The position numbers and the translations under genes were made by a program. Of a stretch of 64,000 nt of DNA, positions 8,401 to 21,740 are shown piece by piece (the stretch's first letter is position 1; each line of letters begins with the position of its first letter). Source of the stretch: Pithys albifrons albifrons (taxonomy: Eukaryota > Chordata > Aves > Passeriformes > Thamnophilidae); NCBI RefSeq assembly GCF_047495875.1, contig NC_092460.1:42016073-42080072 (forward strand). The letters run 5' to 3'. Under the pieces are notes generated by a model that was given only the letters and a program-made list of their open reading frames with translations, ran no database searches and was not told the DNA's origin.

Positions 8401-10073
8401 ATGCATATGATTCACTTATCAAAGCCATAAAAAATATATGTCCTTATGCATTCTGTCTTGCAAGAATCAGCTGATTCTCTTGATAGCAACGAAAAGTTGC
8501 GCTTTGCGAGATGAGCTTCCCCTAAGGAACATGGTTGCTTTTCACCGAGAAAGAAAGATCCAGTCCTGGATTCTCAGATGCATATGAGAATCTTTCTAAA
8601 GCCATAAGAAATATGTGTCCTGATACATTCTTTCTGGCAGGAATCGACTGTTTCACTTGTTAGCAGAAAAATGCTACTCTTTGCGAGCTGAACTTCCCCT
8701 AAGGAATAACTGTGCTTTCCATCCAGAAAGAGAGCTCCAGTCCTGGATTCTCTAATGCATGTGATTCACTAACAAGAGCCATAAGAATACTGTGTCCTGA
8801 TGCCTTCTGTCTGATAGGAATCGACTCTTTCACTTAGCAAATCAAAGTTGCACTTTGCTCGTTGACCTTCCCCTAAGGAACAACAGTGCTTTGCACAGTG
8901 AAAGCAAGCTCCAGCTCTGGAGTTTTAGATGCATATGATTTACTTTCCAAAACCATAAGAAATATGTGCCCTGATGTCTCCTGTCTGTCAGAAATCAAGA
9001 GTTTCACGTGTTAGAAGAGCAAAGGTGCACTTTGCGATAAGAGCTTCCCGTACGTAACAACTGTGTTTTTCACCAAGAAAGAAAGCTCCAGACCTGCATT
9101 CTCGAATGCATATGATTCACTTATCAAAGCCATAAGAAATGTGTGTCCTTATGCCTTCTGTCTTGCAAGAATCAACTGTTTCTCTTGTTATCAACGAAAA
9201 GTTGCACTTTGCGAGATGAGCTTCCCCTAAGGAACAAAGTTGCTTTTCACCGAGAAAGAAAGCTCCAGACCTGCATTCTCGAATGCATATGATTCACTTA
9301 TCAAAGCCATAAAAAATATATGTCCTTATGCATTCTGTCTTGCAAGAATCAGCTGATTCTCTTGATAGCAACGAAAAGTTGCGCTTTGCGAGATGAGCTT
9401 CCCCTAAGGAACATGGTTGCTTTTCACCGAGAAAGAAAGATCCAGTCCTGGATTCTCAGATGCATATGAGAATCTTTCTAAAGCCATAAGAAATATGTGT
9501 CCTGATACATTCTTTCTGGCAGGAATCGACTGTTTCACTTGTTAGCAGAAAAATGCTACTCTTTGCGAGCTGAACTTCCCCTAAGGAATAACTGTGCTTT
9601 CCATCCAGAAAGAGAGCTTTAGTCCTGGATTCTCTAATGCATGTGATTCACTAACAAGAGCCATAAGAATACTGTGTCCTGATGCCTTCTGTCTGATAGG
9701 AATCGACTCTTTCACTTAGCAAATCAAAGTTGCACTTTGCTCGTTGACCTTCCCCTAAGGAACAACAGTGCTTTGCACAGTGAAAGCAAGCTCCAGCTCT
9801 GGAGTTTTAGATGCATATGATTTACTTTCCAAAACCATAAGAAATATGTGCCCTGATGTCTCCTGTCTGTCAGAAATCAAGAGTTTCACGTGTTAGAAGA
9901 GCAAAGGTGCACTTTGCGATAAGAGCTTCCCGTACGTAACAACTGTGTTTTTCACCAAGAAAGAAAGCTCCAGACCTGCATTCTCGAATGCATATGATTC
10001 ACTTATCAAAGCCATAAGAAATGTGTGTCCTTATGCCTTCTGTCTTGCAAGAATCAACTGTTTCTCTTGTTAT
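5479..10073 (+). repeat. Canonical 26-mer HOR unit 2
   Basis: Blocks are H 5479, A 6541, B 7425, S2 8310, S1 9192, total 4,595 bp. M20 reads agcgcc near 8027 where unit 1 reads agctcc. The same variant reappears in M20 near 20754, 38960 and 58217 and in two fused monomers (35176-35352 and 40650-40826). Confidence 0.95.
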
Positions 10074-13000
10074 CAACGAAAAGTTGCACTTTGCGAGATG
10101 AGCTTCCCCTAAGGAACAAAGTTGCTTTTCACCGAGAAAGAAAGCTCCAGACCTGCATTCTCGAATGCATATGATTCACTTATCAAAGCCATAAAAAATA
10201 TATGTCCTTATGCATTCTGTCTTGCAAGAATCAGCCGATTCTCTTGATAGCAACGAAAAGTTGCGCTTTGCGAGATGAGCTTCCCCTAAGGAACATGGTT
10301 GCTTTTCACCGAGAAAGAAAGATCCAGTCCTGGATTCTCAGATGCATATGAGAATCTTTCTAAAGCCATAAGAAATATGTGTCCTGATACATTCTTTCTG
10401 GCAGGAATCGACTGTTTCACTTGTTAGCAGAAAAATGCTACTCTTTGCGAGCTGAACTTCCCCTAAGGAATAACTGTGCTTTCCATCCAGAAAGAGAGCT
10501 CCAGTCCTGGATTCTCTAATGCATGCGATTCACTAACAAGAGCCATAAGAATACTGTGTCCTGATGCCTTCTGTCTGACAGGAATCGACTGTTTCACTTG
10601 TTAGCAAAGCAAAGTTGCACTTTGCTCGTTGAGCTTCCCCTAAGGAACAACAGTGCTTTGCATCCAGAAAGAGAGCTCCAGTCCTGGATTCTCTGATGCA
10701 TGTGATTCACTAACCAGAGCCATAAGAATACTGTGTCCTGATGCCTTCTGTCTGACAGGAATCGACTGTTTCACTTGTTAGCAAAGCAGAGTTGCACTTT
10801 GCTATTGAGCTTCCCGTAAAGAAACAACAGTGCTTTGCACCATGAAAGCAAGCTCCAGCCCTGGAGTTTTAGATGCATATGATTTACTTTCCAAAACCAT
10901 AAGAAATATGTGCCCTGATGTCTCCTGTCTGTCAGAAATCAAGAGTTTCACGTGTTAGAAGAGCAAAGGTGCACTTTGCGATAAGAGCTTCCCGTACGTA
11001 ACAACTGTGTTTTTCACCAAGAAAGAAAGCTCCAGACCTGCATTCTCGAATGCATATGATTCACTTATCAAAGCCATAAGAAATATGTGTCCTTATGCCT
11101 TCTGTCTTGCAAGAATCAACTGTTTCTCTTGTTATCAACGAAAAGTTGCACTTTGCGAGATGAGCTTCCCCTAAGGAACAAAGTTGTTTTTCACGGAGAA
11201 AGAAAGATCCAGGCCTGGATTCTCAGATGCATATTATTCACTTATCAAAGCCATAAGAAATGTGTGTCCTTATGCCTTCTGTCTTACAAGAATCAGCTGT
11301 TTCTCTTGTTAGCAACGAAAAGTTGCACTTTGCGAGATGAGCTTCCCCTAAGGAACAACGCTGTTTCTCACCGAGAAAGAAAGATCCAGTCCTGGATTCA
11401 CAGATGGATATGAGAATCTTTCTAAAGCCATAAGAAATGTGTGTCCTGATACATTCTTTCTGTCAGGAATCGACTGTTTCACTTGTTAGCAGAAAAATGC
11501 TACTCTTTGCGAGCTGAACTTCCCGTATGGAACAACAGTGCTTTGCATCCAGAATGAGAGCTCCAGTCCTGGATTCTCTGATGCATGTGATTCACTAGCC
11601 AGAGCCATAACAATACTGTGTCCTGATGCTTTCTGTCTGACAGGAATCGACTGTTTCACTTGTTAGCAAAGCAAAGTTGCACTTTGCTCGTTGAGCTTCC
11701 CCTAAAGAACAATTGTGCTTTTCACCGTGAAAGCAAGCTCCAGCCCTGGAGTTTTAGATGCATATGATTTACTTTCCAAAACCATAACAAATATATGCCC
11801 TGATGTCTCCTGTCCGTCAGAAATCCAGAGTTCACGTGTTAGAAGAGCAAAGGTGCACTTTGCGATAGGAGCTTCCCGTACGTAACAACTGTGTTTTTCA
11901 CCAAGAAAGAAAGCTCCAGACCTGCATTCTCGAATGCATATGATTCACTTATCGAAGCCATAAGAAATGTGTGTCCTTATGCTTTCTGTCTTGCAAGAAT
12001 CAGCTGTTTCTCTTGTTAGCAACGAAAAGTTGTACTTTGCGAGATGAGCTTCCCTTAAGGAACAAAGTTGTTTTTCACGGAGAAAGAAAGATCCAGGCCT
12101 GGATTCTCAGATGCATATTATTCACTTATCAAAGCCATAAGAAATGTGTGTCCTTATGCCTTCTGTCTTACAAGAATCAGCTGTTTCTCTTGTTAGCAAC
12201 GAAAAGTTGCACTTTGCGAGATGAGCTTCCCCTAAGGACCAACGCTGTTTCTCACCGAGAAAGAAAGATCCAATCCTGGATTCTCAGATGTATATGAGAA
12301 TCTTTCTAAAGCCATAAGAAATATGTGTCCTGATACATTCTTTCTGGCAGGAATCGACTGTTTCACTTGTTAGCAGAAAAATGCTACTCTTTGCGAGCTG
12401 AACTTCCCCTAAAGAACGAATGCGCTTTGCATCCAGAAGGAGGGCTCCAGTCCTGGATTCTCTGATGCATGTGATTCACTAACCAGAGCCATAAGAATAC
12501 TGTGTCCTGATGCCTTCTGTCTGACAGGAATCGACTGTTTCACTTGTTAGCAAAGCAGAGTTGCACTTTGCTATTGAGCTTCCCGTAAAGAAACAACAGT
12601 GCTTTGCACCATGAAAGCAAGCTCCAGCCCTGGAGTTTTAGATGCATATGATTTACTTTCCAAAACCATAAGAAATATGTGCCCTGATGTCTCCTGTCTG
12701 TCAGAAATCAAGAGTTTCACGTGTTAGAAGAGCAAAGGTGCACTTTGCGATAAGAGCTTCGCGTACGTAACAACTGTGTTTTTCACCAAGAAAGAAAGCT
12801 CCAGACCTGCATTCTCGAATGCATATGATTCACTTATCAAAGCCATAAGAAATGTGTGTCCTTATGCCTTCTGTCTTGCAAGAATCAACTGTTTCTCTTG
12901 TTATCAACGAAAAGTTGCACTTTGCGAGATGAGCTTCCCCTAAGGAACAAAGTTGCTTTTCACCGAGAAAGAAAGCTCCAGACCTGCATTCTCGAATGCA

Positions 13001-14668
13001 TATGATTCACTTATCAAAGCCATAAAAAATATATGTCCTTATGCATTCTGTCTTGCAAGAATCAGCTGATTCTCTTGATAGCAACGAAAAGTTGCGCTTT
13101 GCGAGATGAGCTTCCCCTAAGGAACATGGTTGCTTTTCACCGAGAAAGAAAGATCCAGTCCTGGATTCTCAGATGCATATGAGAATCTTTCTAAAGCCAT
13201 AAGAAATATGTGTCCTGATACATTCTTTCTGGCAGGAATCGACTGTTTCACTTGTTAGCAGAAAAATGCTACTCTTTGCGAGCTGAACTTCCCCTAAGGA
13301 ATAACTGTGCTTTCCATCCAGAAAGAGAGCTCCAGTCCTGGATTCTCTAATGCATGTGATTCACTAACAAGAGCCATAAGAATACTGTGTCCTGATGCCT
13401 TCTGTCTGATAGGAATCGACTCTTTCACTTAGCAAATCAAAGTTGCACTTTGCTCGTTGACCTTCCCCTAAGGAACAACAGTGCTTTGCACAGTGAAAGC
13501 AAGCTCCAGCTCTGGAGTTTTAGATGCATATGATTTACTTTCCAAAACCATAAGAAATATGTGCCCTGATGTCTCCTGTCTGTCAGAAATCAAGAGTTTC
13601 ACGTGTTAGAAGAGCAAAGGTGCACTTTGCGATAAGAGCTTCCCGTACGTAACAACTGTGTTTTTCACCAAGAAAGAAAGCTCCAGACCTGCATTCTCGA
13701 ATGCATATGATTCACTTATCAAAGCCATAAGAAATGTGTGTCCTTATGCCTTCTGTCTTGCAAGAATCAACTGTTTCTCTTGTTATCAACGAAAAGTTGC
13801 ACTTTGCGAGATGAGCTTCCCCTAAGGAACAAAGTTGCTTTTCACCGAGAAAGAAAGCTCCAGACCTGCATTCTCGAATGCATATGATTCACTTATCAAA
13901 GCCATAAAAAATATATGTCCTTATGCATTCTGTCTTGCAAGAATCAGCTGATTCTCTTGATAGCAACGAAAAGTTGCGCTTTGCGAGATGAGCTTCCCCT
14001 AAGGAACATGGTTGCTTTTCACCGAGAAAGAAAGATCCAGTCCTGGATTCTCAGATGCATATGAGAATCTTTCTAAAGCCATAAGAAATATGTGTCCTGA
14101 TACATTCTTTCTGGCAGGAATCGACTGTTTCACTTGTTAGCAGAAAAATGCTACTCTTTGCGAGCTGAACTTCCCCTAAGGAATAACTGTGCTTTCCATC
14201 CAGAAAGAGAGCTTTAGTCCTGGATTCTCTAATGCATGTGATTCACTAACAAGAGCCATAAGAATACTGTGTCCTGATGCCTTCTGTCTGATAGGAATCG
14301 ACTCTTTCACTTAGCAAATCAAAGTTGCACTTTGCTCGTTGACCTTCCCCTAAGGAACAACAGTGCTTTGCACAGTGAAAGCAAGCTCCAGCTCTGGAGT
14401 TTTAGATGCATATGATTTACTTTCCAAAACCATAAGAAATATGTGCCCTGATGTCTCCTGTCTGTCAGAAATCAAGAGTTTCACGTGTTAGAAGAGCAAA
14501 GGTGCACTTTGCGATAAGAGCTTCCCGTACGTAACAACTGTGTTTTTCACCAAGAAAGAAAGCTCCAGACCTGCATTCTCGAATGCATATGATTCACTTA
14601 TCAAAGCCATAAGAAATGTGTGTCCTTATGCCTTCTGTCTTGCAAGAATCAACTGTTTCTCTTGTTAT
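10074..14668 (+). repeat. Canonical 26-mer HOR unit 3
   Basis: Blocks are H 10074, A 11136, B 12020, S2 12905, S1 13787, total 4,595 bp. The first a monomer reads agccgatt near 10234 where other copies read agctgatt. The same variant recurs near 21900 and 44697. M11 here reads cccgtacg instead of the cccctacg of units 1 and 2. Confidence 0.95.
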
Positions 14669-17600
14669 CAACGAAAAGTTGCACTTTGCGAGATGAGCTT
14701 CCCCTAAGGAACAAAGTTGCTTTTCACCGAGAAAGAAAGCTCCAGACCTGCATTCTCGAATGCATATGATTCACTTATCAAAGCCATAAAAAATATATGT
14801 CCTTATGCATTCTGTCTTGCAAGAATCAGCTGATTCTCTTGATAGCAACGAAAAGTTGCGCTTTGCGAGATGAGCTTCCCCTAAGGAACATGGTTGCTTT
14901 TCACCGAGAAAGAAAGATCCAGTCCTGGATTCTCAGATGCATATGAGAATCTTTCTAAAGCCATAAGAAATATGTGTCCTGATACATTCTTTCTGGCAGG
15001 AATCGACTGTTTCACTTGTTAGCAGAAAAATGCTACTCTTTGCGAGCTGAACTTCCCCTAAGGAATAACTGTGCTTTCCATCCAGAAAGAGAGCTCCAGT
15101 CCTGGATTCTCTAATGCATGCGATTCACTAACAAGAGCCATAAGAATACTGTGTCCTGATGCCTTCTGTCTGACAGGAATCGACTGTTTCACTTGTTAGC
15201 AAAGCAAAGTTGCACTTTGCTCGTTGAGCTTCCCCTAAGGAACAACAGTGCTTTGCATCCAGAAAGAGAGCTCCAGTCCTGGATTCTCTGATGCATGTGA
15301 TTCACTAACCAGAGCCATAAGAATACTGTGTCCTGATGCCTTCTGTCTGACAGGAATCGACTGTTTCACTTGTTAGCAAAGCAGAGTTGCACTTTGCTAT
15401 TGAGCTTCCCGTAAAGAAACAACAGTGCTTTGCACCATGAAAGCAAGCTCCAGCCCTGGAGTTTTAGATGCATATGATTTACTTTCCAAAACCATAAGAA
15501 ATATGTGCCCTGATGTCTCCTGTCTGTCAGAAATCAAGAGTTTCACGTGTTAGAAGAGCAAAGGTGCACTTTGCGATAAGAGCTTCGCGTACGTAACAAC
15601 TGTGTTTTTCACCAAGAAAGAAAGCTCCAGACCTGCATTCTCGAATGCATATGATTCACTTATCAAAGCCATAAGAAATATGTGTCCTTATGCCTTCTGT
15701 CTTGCAAGAATCAACTGTTTCTCTTGTTATCAACGAAAAGTTGCACTTTGCGAGATGAGCTTCCCCTAAGGAACAAAGTTGTTTTTCACGGAGAAAGAAA
15801 GATCCAGGCCTGGATTCTCAGATGCATATTATTCACTTATCAAAGCCATAAGAAATGTGTGTCCTTATGCCTTCTGTCTTACAAGAATCAGCTGTTTCTC
15901 TTGTTAGCAACGAAAAGTTGCACTTTGCGAGATGAGCTTCCCCTAAGGAACAACGCTGTTTCTCACCGAGAAAGAAAGATCCAGTCCTGGATTCTCAGAT
16001 GGATATGAGAATCTTTCTAAAGCCATAAGAAATGTGTGTCCTGATACATTCTTTCTGTCAGGAATCGACTGTTTCACTTGTTAGCAGAAAAATGCTACTC
16101 TTTGCGAGCTGAACTTCCCGTATGGAACAACAGTGCTTTGCATCCAGAATGAGAGCTCCAGTCCTGGACTCTCTGATGCATGTGATTCACTAGCCAGAGC
16201 CATAACAATACTGTGTCCTGATGCTTTCTGTCTGACAGGAATCGACTGTTTCACTTGTTAGCAAAGCAAAGTTGCACTTTGCTCGTTGAGCTTCCCCTAA
16301 AGAACAATTGTGCTTTTCACCGTGAAAGCAAGCTCCAGCCCTGGAGTTTTAGATGCATATGATTTACTTTCCAAAACCATAACAAATATATGCCCTGATG
16401 TCTCCTGTCCGTCAGAAATCCAGAGTTCACGTGTTAGAAGAGCAAAGGTGCACTTTGCGATAGGAGCTTCCCGTACGTAACAACTGTGTTTTTCACCAAG
16501 AAAGAAAGCTCCAGACCTGCATTCTCGAATGCATATGATTCACTTATCGAAGCCATAAGAAATGTGTGTCCTTATGCTTTCTGTCTTGCAAGAATCAGCT
16601 GTTTCTCTTGTTAGCAACGAAAAGTTGTACTTTGCGAGATGAGCTTCCCTTAAGGAACAAAGTTGTTTTTCACGGAGAAAGAAAGATCCAGGCCTGGATT
16701 CTCAGATGCATATTATTCACTTATCAAAGCCATAAGAAATGTGTGTCCTTATGCCTTCTGTCTTACAAGAATCAGCTGTTTCTCTTGTTAGCAACGAAAA
16801 GTTGCACTTTGCGAGATGAGCTTCCCCTAAGGACCAACGCTGTTTCTCACCGAGAAAGAAAGATCCAATCCTGGATTCTCAGATGTATATGAGAATCTTT
16901 CTAAAGCCATAAGAAATATGTGTCCTGATACATTCTTTCTGGCAGGAATCGACTGTTTCACTTGTTAGCAGAAAAATGCTACTCTTTGCGAGCTGAACTT
17001 CCCCTAAAGAACGAATGCGCTTTGCATCCAGAAGGAGGGCTCCAGTCCTGGATTCTCTGATGCATGTGATTCACTAACCAGAGCCATAAGAATACTGTGT
17101 CCTGATGCCTTCTGTCTGACAGGAATCGACTGTTTCACTTGTTAGCAAAGCAGAGTTGCACTTTGCTATTGAGCTTCCCGTAAAGAAACAACAGTGCTTT
17201 GCACCATGAAAGCAAGCTCCAGCCCTGGAGTTTTAGATGCATATGATTTACTTTCCAAAACCATAAGAAATATGTGCCCTGATGTCTCCTGTCTGTCAGA
17301 AATCAAGAGTTTCACGTGTTAGAAGAGCAAAGGTGCACTTTGCGATAAGAGCTTCGCGTACGTAACAACTGTGTTTTTCACCAAGAAAGAAAGCTCCAGA
17401 CCTGCATTCTCGAATGCATATGATTCACTTATCAAAGCCATAAGAAATGTGTGTCCTTATGCCTTCTGTCTTGCAAGAATCAACTGTTTCTCTTGTTATC
17501 AACGAAAAGTTGCACTTTGCGAGATGAGCTTCCCCTAAGGAACAAAGTTGCTTTTCACCGAGAAAGAAAGCTCCAGACCTGCATTCTCGAATGCATATGA

Positions 17601-18381
17601 TTCACTTATCAAAGCCATAAAAAATATATGTCCTTATGCATTCTGTCTTGCAAGAATCAGCTGATTCTCTTGATAGCAACGAAAAGTTGCGCTTTGCGAG
17701 ATGAGCTTCCCCTAAGGAACATGGTTGCTTTTCACCGAGAAAGAAAGATCCAGTCCTGGATTCTCAGATGCATATGAGAATCTTTCTAAAGCCATAAGAA
17801 ATATGTGTCCTGATACATTCTTTCTGGCAGGAATCGACTGTTTCACTTGTTAGCAGAAAAATGCTACTCTTTGCGAGCTGAACTTCCCCTAAGGAATAAC
17901 TGTGCTTTCCATCCAGAAAGAGAGCTCCAGTCCTGGATTCTCTAATGCATGTGATTCACTAACAAGAGCCATAAGAATACTGTGTCCTGATGCCTTCTGT
18001 CTGATAGGAATCGACTCTTTCACTTAGCAAATCAAAGTTGCACTTTGCTCGTTGACCTTCCCCTAAGGAACAACAGTGCTTTGCACAGTGAAAGCAAGCT
18101 CCAGCTCTGGAGTTTTAGATGCATATGATTTACTTTCCAAAACCATAAGAAATATGTGCCCTGATGTCTCCTGTCTGTCAGAAATCAAGAGTTTCACGTG
18201 TTAGAAGAGCAAAGGTGCACTTTGCGATAAGAGCTTCCCGTACGTAACAACTGTGTTTTTCACCAAGAAAGAAAGCTCCAGACCTGCATTCTCGAATGCA
18301 TATGATTCACTTATCAAAGCCATAAGAAATGTGTGTCCTTATGCCTTCTGTCTTGCAAGAATCAACTGTTTCTCTTGTTAT
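14669..18381 (+). repeat. 21-mer HOR variant (H-A-B-S2), unit 4
   Basis: Blocks are H 14669, A 15731, B 16615, S2 17500, total 3,713 bp. The next block is H again, so S1 (882 bp) is missing. M11 here has gcttcgcgtacg near 15584, a marker otherwise typical of M21. Its A block carries two markers, tcagatgg in M13 and ggactctc in M14 near 16168, that also occur together in the A block at 26516. Confidence 0.93.
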
Positions 18382-19266
18382 CAACGAAAAGTTGCACTTT
18401 GCGAGATGAGCTTCCCCTAAGGAACAAAGTTGCTTTTCACCGAGAAAGAAAGCTCCAGACCTGCATTCTCGAATGCATATGATTCACTTATCAAAGCCAT
18501 AAAAAATATATGTCCTTATGCATTCTGTCTTGCAAGAATCAGCTGATTCTCTTGATAGCAACGAAAAGTTGCGCTTTGCGAGATGAGCTTCCCCTAAGGA
18601 ACATGGTTGCTTTTCACCGAGAAAGAAAGATCCAGTCCTGGATTCTCAGATGCATATGAGAATCTTTCTAAAGCCATAAGAAATATGTGTCCTGATACAT
18701 TCTTTCTGGCAGGAATCGACTGTTTCACTTGTTAGCAGAAAAATGCTACTCTTTGCGAGCTGAACTTCCCCTAAGGAATAACTGCGCTTTCCATCCAGAA
18801 AGAGAGCTCCAGTCCTGGATTCTCTAATGCATGTGATTCACTAACAAGAGCCATAAGAATACTGTGTCCTGATGCCTTCTGTCTGACAGGAATCGACTGT
18901 TTCACTTGTTAGCAAAGCAAAGTTGCACTTTGCTCGTTGAGCTTCCCCTAAGGAACAACAGTGCTTTGCATCCAGAAAGAGAGCTCCAGTCCTGGATTCT
19001 CTGATGCATGTGATTCACTAACCAGAGCCATAAGAATACTGTGTCCTGATGCCTTCTGTCTGACAGGAATCGACTGTTTCACTTGTTAGCAAAGCAGAGT
19101 TGCACTTTGCTATTGAGCTTCCCGTAAAGAAACAACAGTGCTTTGCACCATGAAAGCAAGCTCCAGCCCTGAAGTTTTAGATGCATATGATTTACTTTCC
19201 AAAACCATAAGAAATATGTGCCCTGATGTCTCCTGTCTGTCAGAAATCAAGAGTTTCACGTGTTAG

Positions 19267-19620
19267 AAGAGCAAAGGTGCACTTTGCGATAAGAGCTTCC
19301 CGTACGTAACAACTGTGTTTTTCACCAAGAAAGAAAGCTCCAGACCTGCATTCTCGAATGCATATGATTCACTTATCAAAGCCATAAGAAATATGTGTCC
19401 TTATGCCTTCTGTCTTGCAAGAATCAACTGTTTCTCTTGTTATCAACGAAAAGTTGCACTTTGCGAGATGAGCTTCCCCTAAGGAACAACGCTGTTTCTC
19501 ACCGAGAAAGAAAGATCCAGTCCTGGATTCTCAGATGGATATGAGAATCTTTCTAAAGCCATAAGAAATGTGTGTCCTGATACATTCTTTCTGTCAGGAA
19601 TCGACTGTTTCACTTGTTAG
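19267..19620 (+). repeat. M11-to-M13 junction (M12 lost)
   Basis: The e monomer M11 (19267-19443) is followed directly by M13 (19444-19620), recognised by aacgctgtttctc, instead of by the a monomer M12. M12 and M13 begin with the same ~43 bases, so an in-register exchange within that stretch explains loss of exactly one 177-bp monomer. An identical junction occurs at 42947. Confidence 0.88.
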
Positions 19621-20858
19621 CAGAAAAATGCTACTCTTTGCGAGCTGAACTTCCCGTATGGAACAACAGTGCTTTGCATCCAGAATGAGAGCTCCAGTCC
19701 TGGATTCTCTGATGCATGTGATTCACTAGCCAGAGCCATAACAATACTGTGTCCTGATGCTTTCTGTCTGACAGGAATCGACTGTTTCACTTGTTAGCAA
19801 AGCAAAGTTGCACTTTGCTCGTTGAGCTTCCCCTAAAGAACAATTGTGCTTTTCACCGTGAAAGCAAGCTCCAGCCCTGGAGTTTTAGATGCATATGATT
19901 TACTTTCCAAAACCATAACAAATATATGCCCTGATGTCTCCTGTCCGTCAGAAATCCAGAGTTCACGTGTTAGAAGAGCAAAGGTGCACTTTGCGATAAG
20001 AGCTTCCCGTACGTAACAACTGTGTTTTTCACCAAGAAAGAAAGCTCCAGACCTGCATTCTCGAATGCATATGATTCACTTATCGAAGCCATAAGAAATG
20101 TGTGTCCTTATGCTTTCTGTCTTGCAAGAATCAGCTGTTTCTCTTGTTAGCAACGAAAAGTTGTACTTTGCGAGATGAGCTTCCCTTAAGGAACAAAGTT
20201 GTTTTTCACGGAGAAAGAAAGATCCAGGCCTGGATTCTCAGATGCATATTATTCACTTATCAAAGCCATAAGAAATGTGTGTCCTTATGCCTTCTGTCTT
20301 ACAAGAATCAGCTGTTTCTCTTGTTAGCAACGAAAAGTTGCACTTTGCGAGATGAGCTTCCCCTAAGGACCAACGCTGTTTCTCACCGAGAAAGAAAGAT
20401 CCAATCCTGGATTCTCAGATGTATATGAGAATCTTTCTAAAGCCATAAGAAATATGTGTCCTGATACATTCTTTCTGGCAGGAATCGACTGTTTCACTTG
20501 TTAGCAGAAAAATGCTACTCTTTGCGAGCTGAACTTCCCCTAAAGAACGAATGCGCTTTGCATCCAGAAGGAGGGCTCCAGTCCTGGATTCTCTGATGCA
20601 TGTGATTCACTAACCAGAGCCATAAGAATACTGTGTCCTGATGCCTTCTGTCTGACAGGAATCGACTGTTTCACTTGTTAGCAAAGCAGAGTTGCACTTT
20701 GCTATTGAGCTTCCCGTAAAGAAACAACAGTGCTTTGCACCATGAAAGCAAGCGCCAGCCCTGGAGTTTTAGATGCATATGATTTACTTTCCAAAACCAT
20801 AAGAAATATGTGCCCTGATGTCTCCTGTCTGTCAGAAATCAAGAGTTTCACGTGTTAG

Positions 20859-21035
20859 AAGAGCAAAGGTGCACTTTGCGATAAGAGCTTCGCGTACGTA
20901 ACAACTGTGTTTTTCACCAAGAAAGAAAGCTCCAGACCTGCATTCTCGAATGCATATGATTCACTTATCAAAGCCATAAAAAATATATGTCCTTATGCAT
21001 TCTGTCTTGCAAGAATCAGCTGATTCTCTTGATAG
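20859..21035 (+). repeat. Chimeric monomer M21/M1 (e/a fusion)
   Basis: The monomer begins as M21 (aagagcaaagg start, gcttcgcgtacg, caccaag) and ends as an a monomer (aaaaaatatatg, gctgattctcttgatag). The breakpoint lies between about 20920 and 20980, where the e and a types are identical. The following c monomer has the S1 marker agagctttag, so the left partner was M21 and the right partner M1. S2 was skipped. Confidence 0.85.
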
Positions 21036-21740
21036 CAACGAAAAGTTGCGCTTTGCGAGATGAGCTTCCCCTAAGGAACATGGTTGCTTTTCACCGAGAA
21101 AGAAAGATCCAGTCCTGGATTCTCAGATGCATATGAGAATCTTTCTAAAGCCATAAGAAATATGTGTCCTGATACATTCTTTCTGGCAGGAATCGACTGT
21201 TTCACTTGTTAGCAGAAAAATGCTACTCTTTGCGAGCTGAACTTCCCCTAAGGAATAACTGTGCTTTCCATCCAGAAAGAGAGCTTTAGTCCTGGATTCT
21301 CTAATGCATGTGATTCACTAACAAGAGCCATAAGAATACTGTGTCCTGATGCCTTCTGTCTGATAGGAATCGACTCTTTCACTTAGCAAATCAAAGTTGC
21401 ACTTTGCTCGTTGACCTTCCCCTAAGGAACAACAGTGCTTTGCACAGTGAAAGCAAGCTCCAGCTCTGGAGTTTTAGATGCATATGATTTACTTTCCAAA
21501 ACCATAAGAAATATGTGCCCTGATGTCTCCTGTCTGTCAGAAATCAAGAGTTTCACGTGTTAGAAGAGCAAAGGTGCACTTTGCGATAAGAGCTTCCCGT
21601 ACGTAACAACTGTGTTTTTCACCAAGAAAGAAAGCTCCAGACCTGCATTCTCGAATGCATATGATTCACTTATCAAAGCCATAAGAAATGTGTGTCCTTA
21701 TGCCTTCTGTCTTGCAAGAATCAACTGTTTCTCTTGTTAT

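Larger units (their letters stand above)
18382..21740 (+). repeat. 19-mer HOR variant, unit 5
   Basis: Blocks are H 18382-19443, an A block of only four monomers (M13-M16, 19444-20150), B 20151-21035 ending in an M21/M1 fusion, then M2-M5 of S1 (21036-21740), total 3,359 bp. Relative to the 26-mer it lacks M12, all of S2, and the separate M1. The c monomer of H reads actgcgcttt near 18781, a rare marker shared with the H block at 41886, which is also followed directly by M13. Confidence 0.92.
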
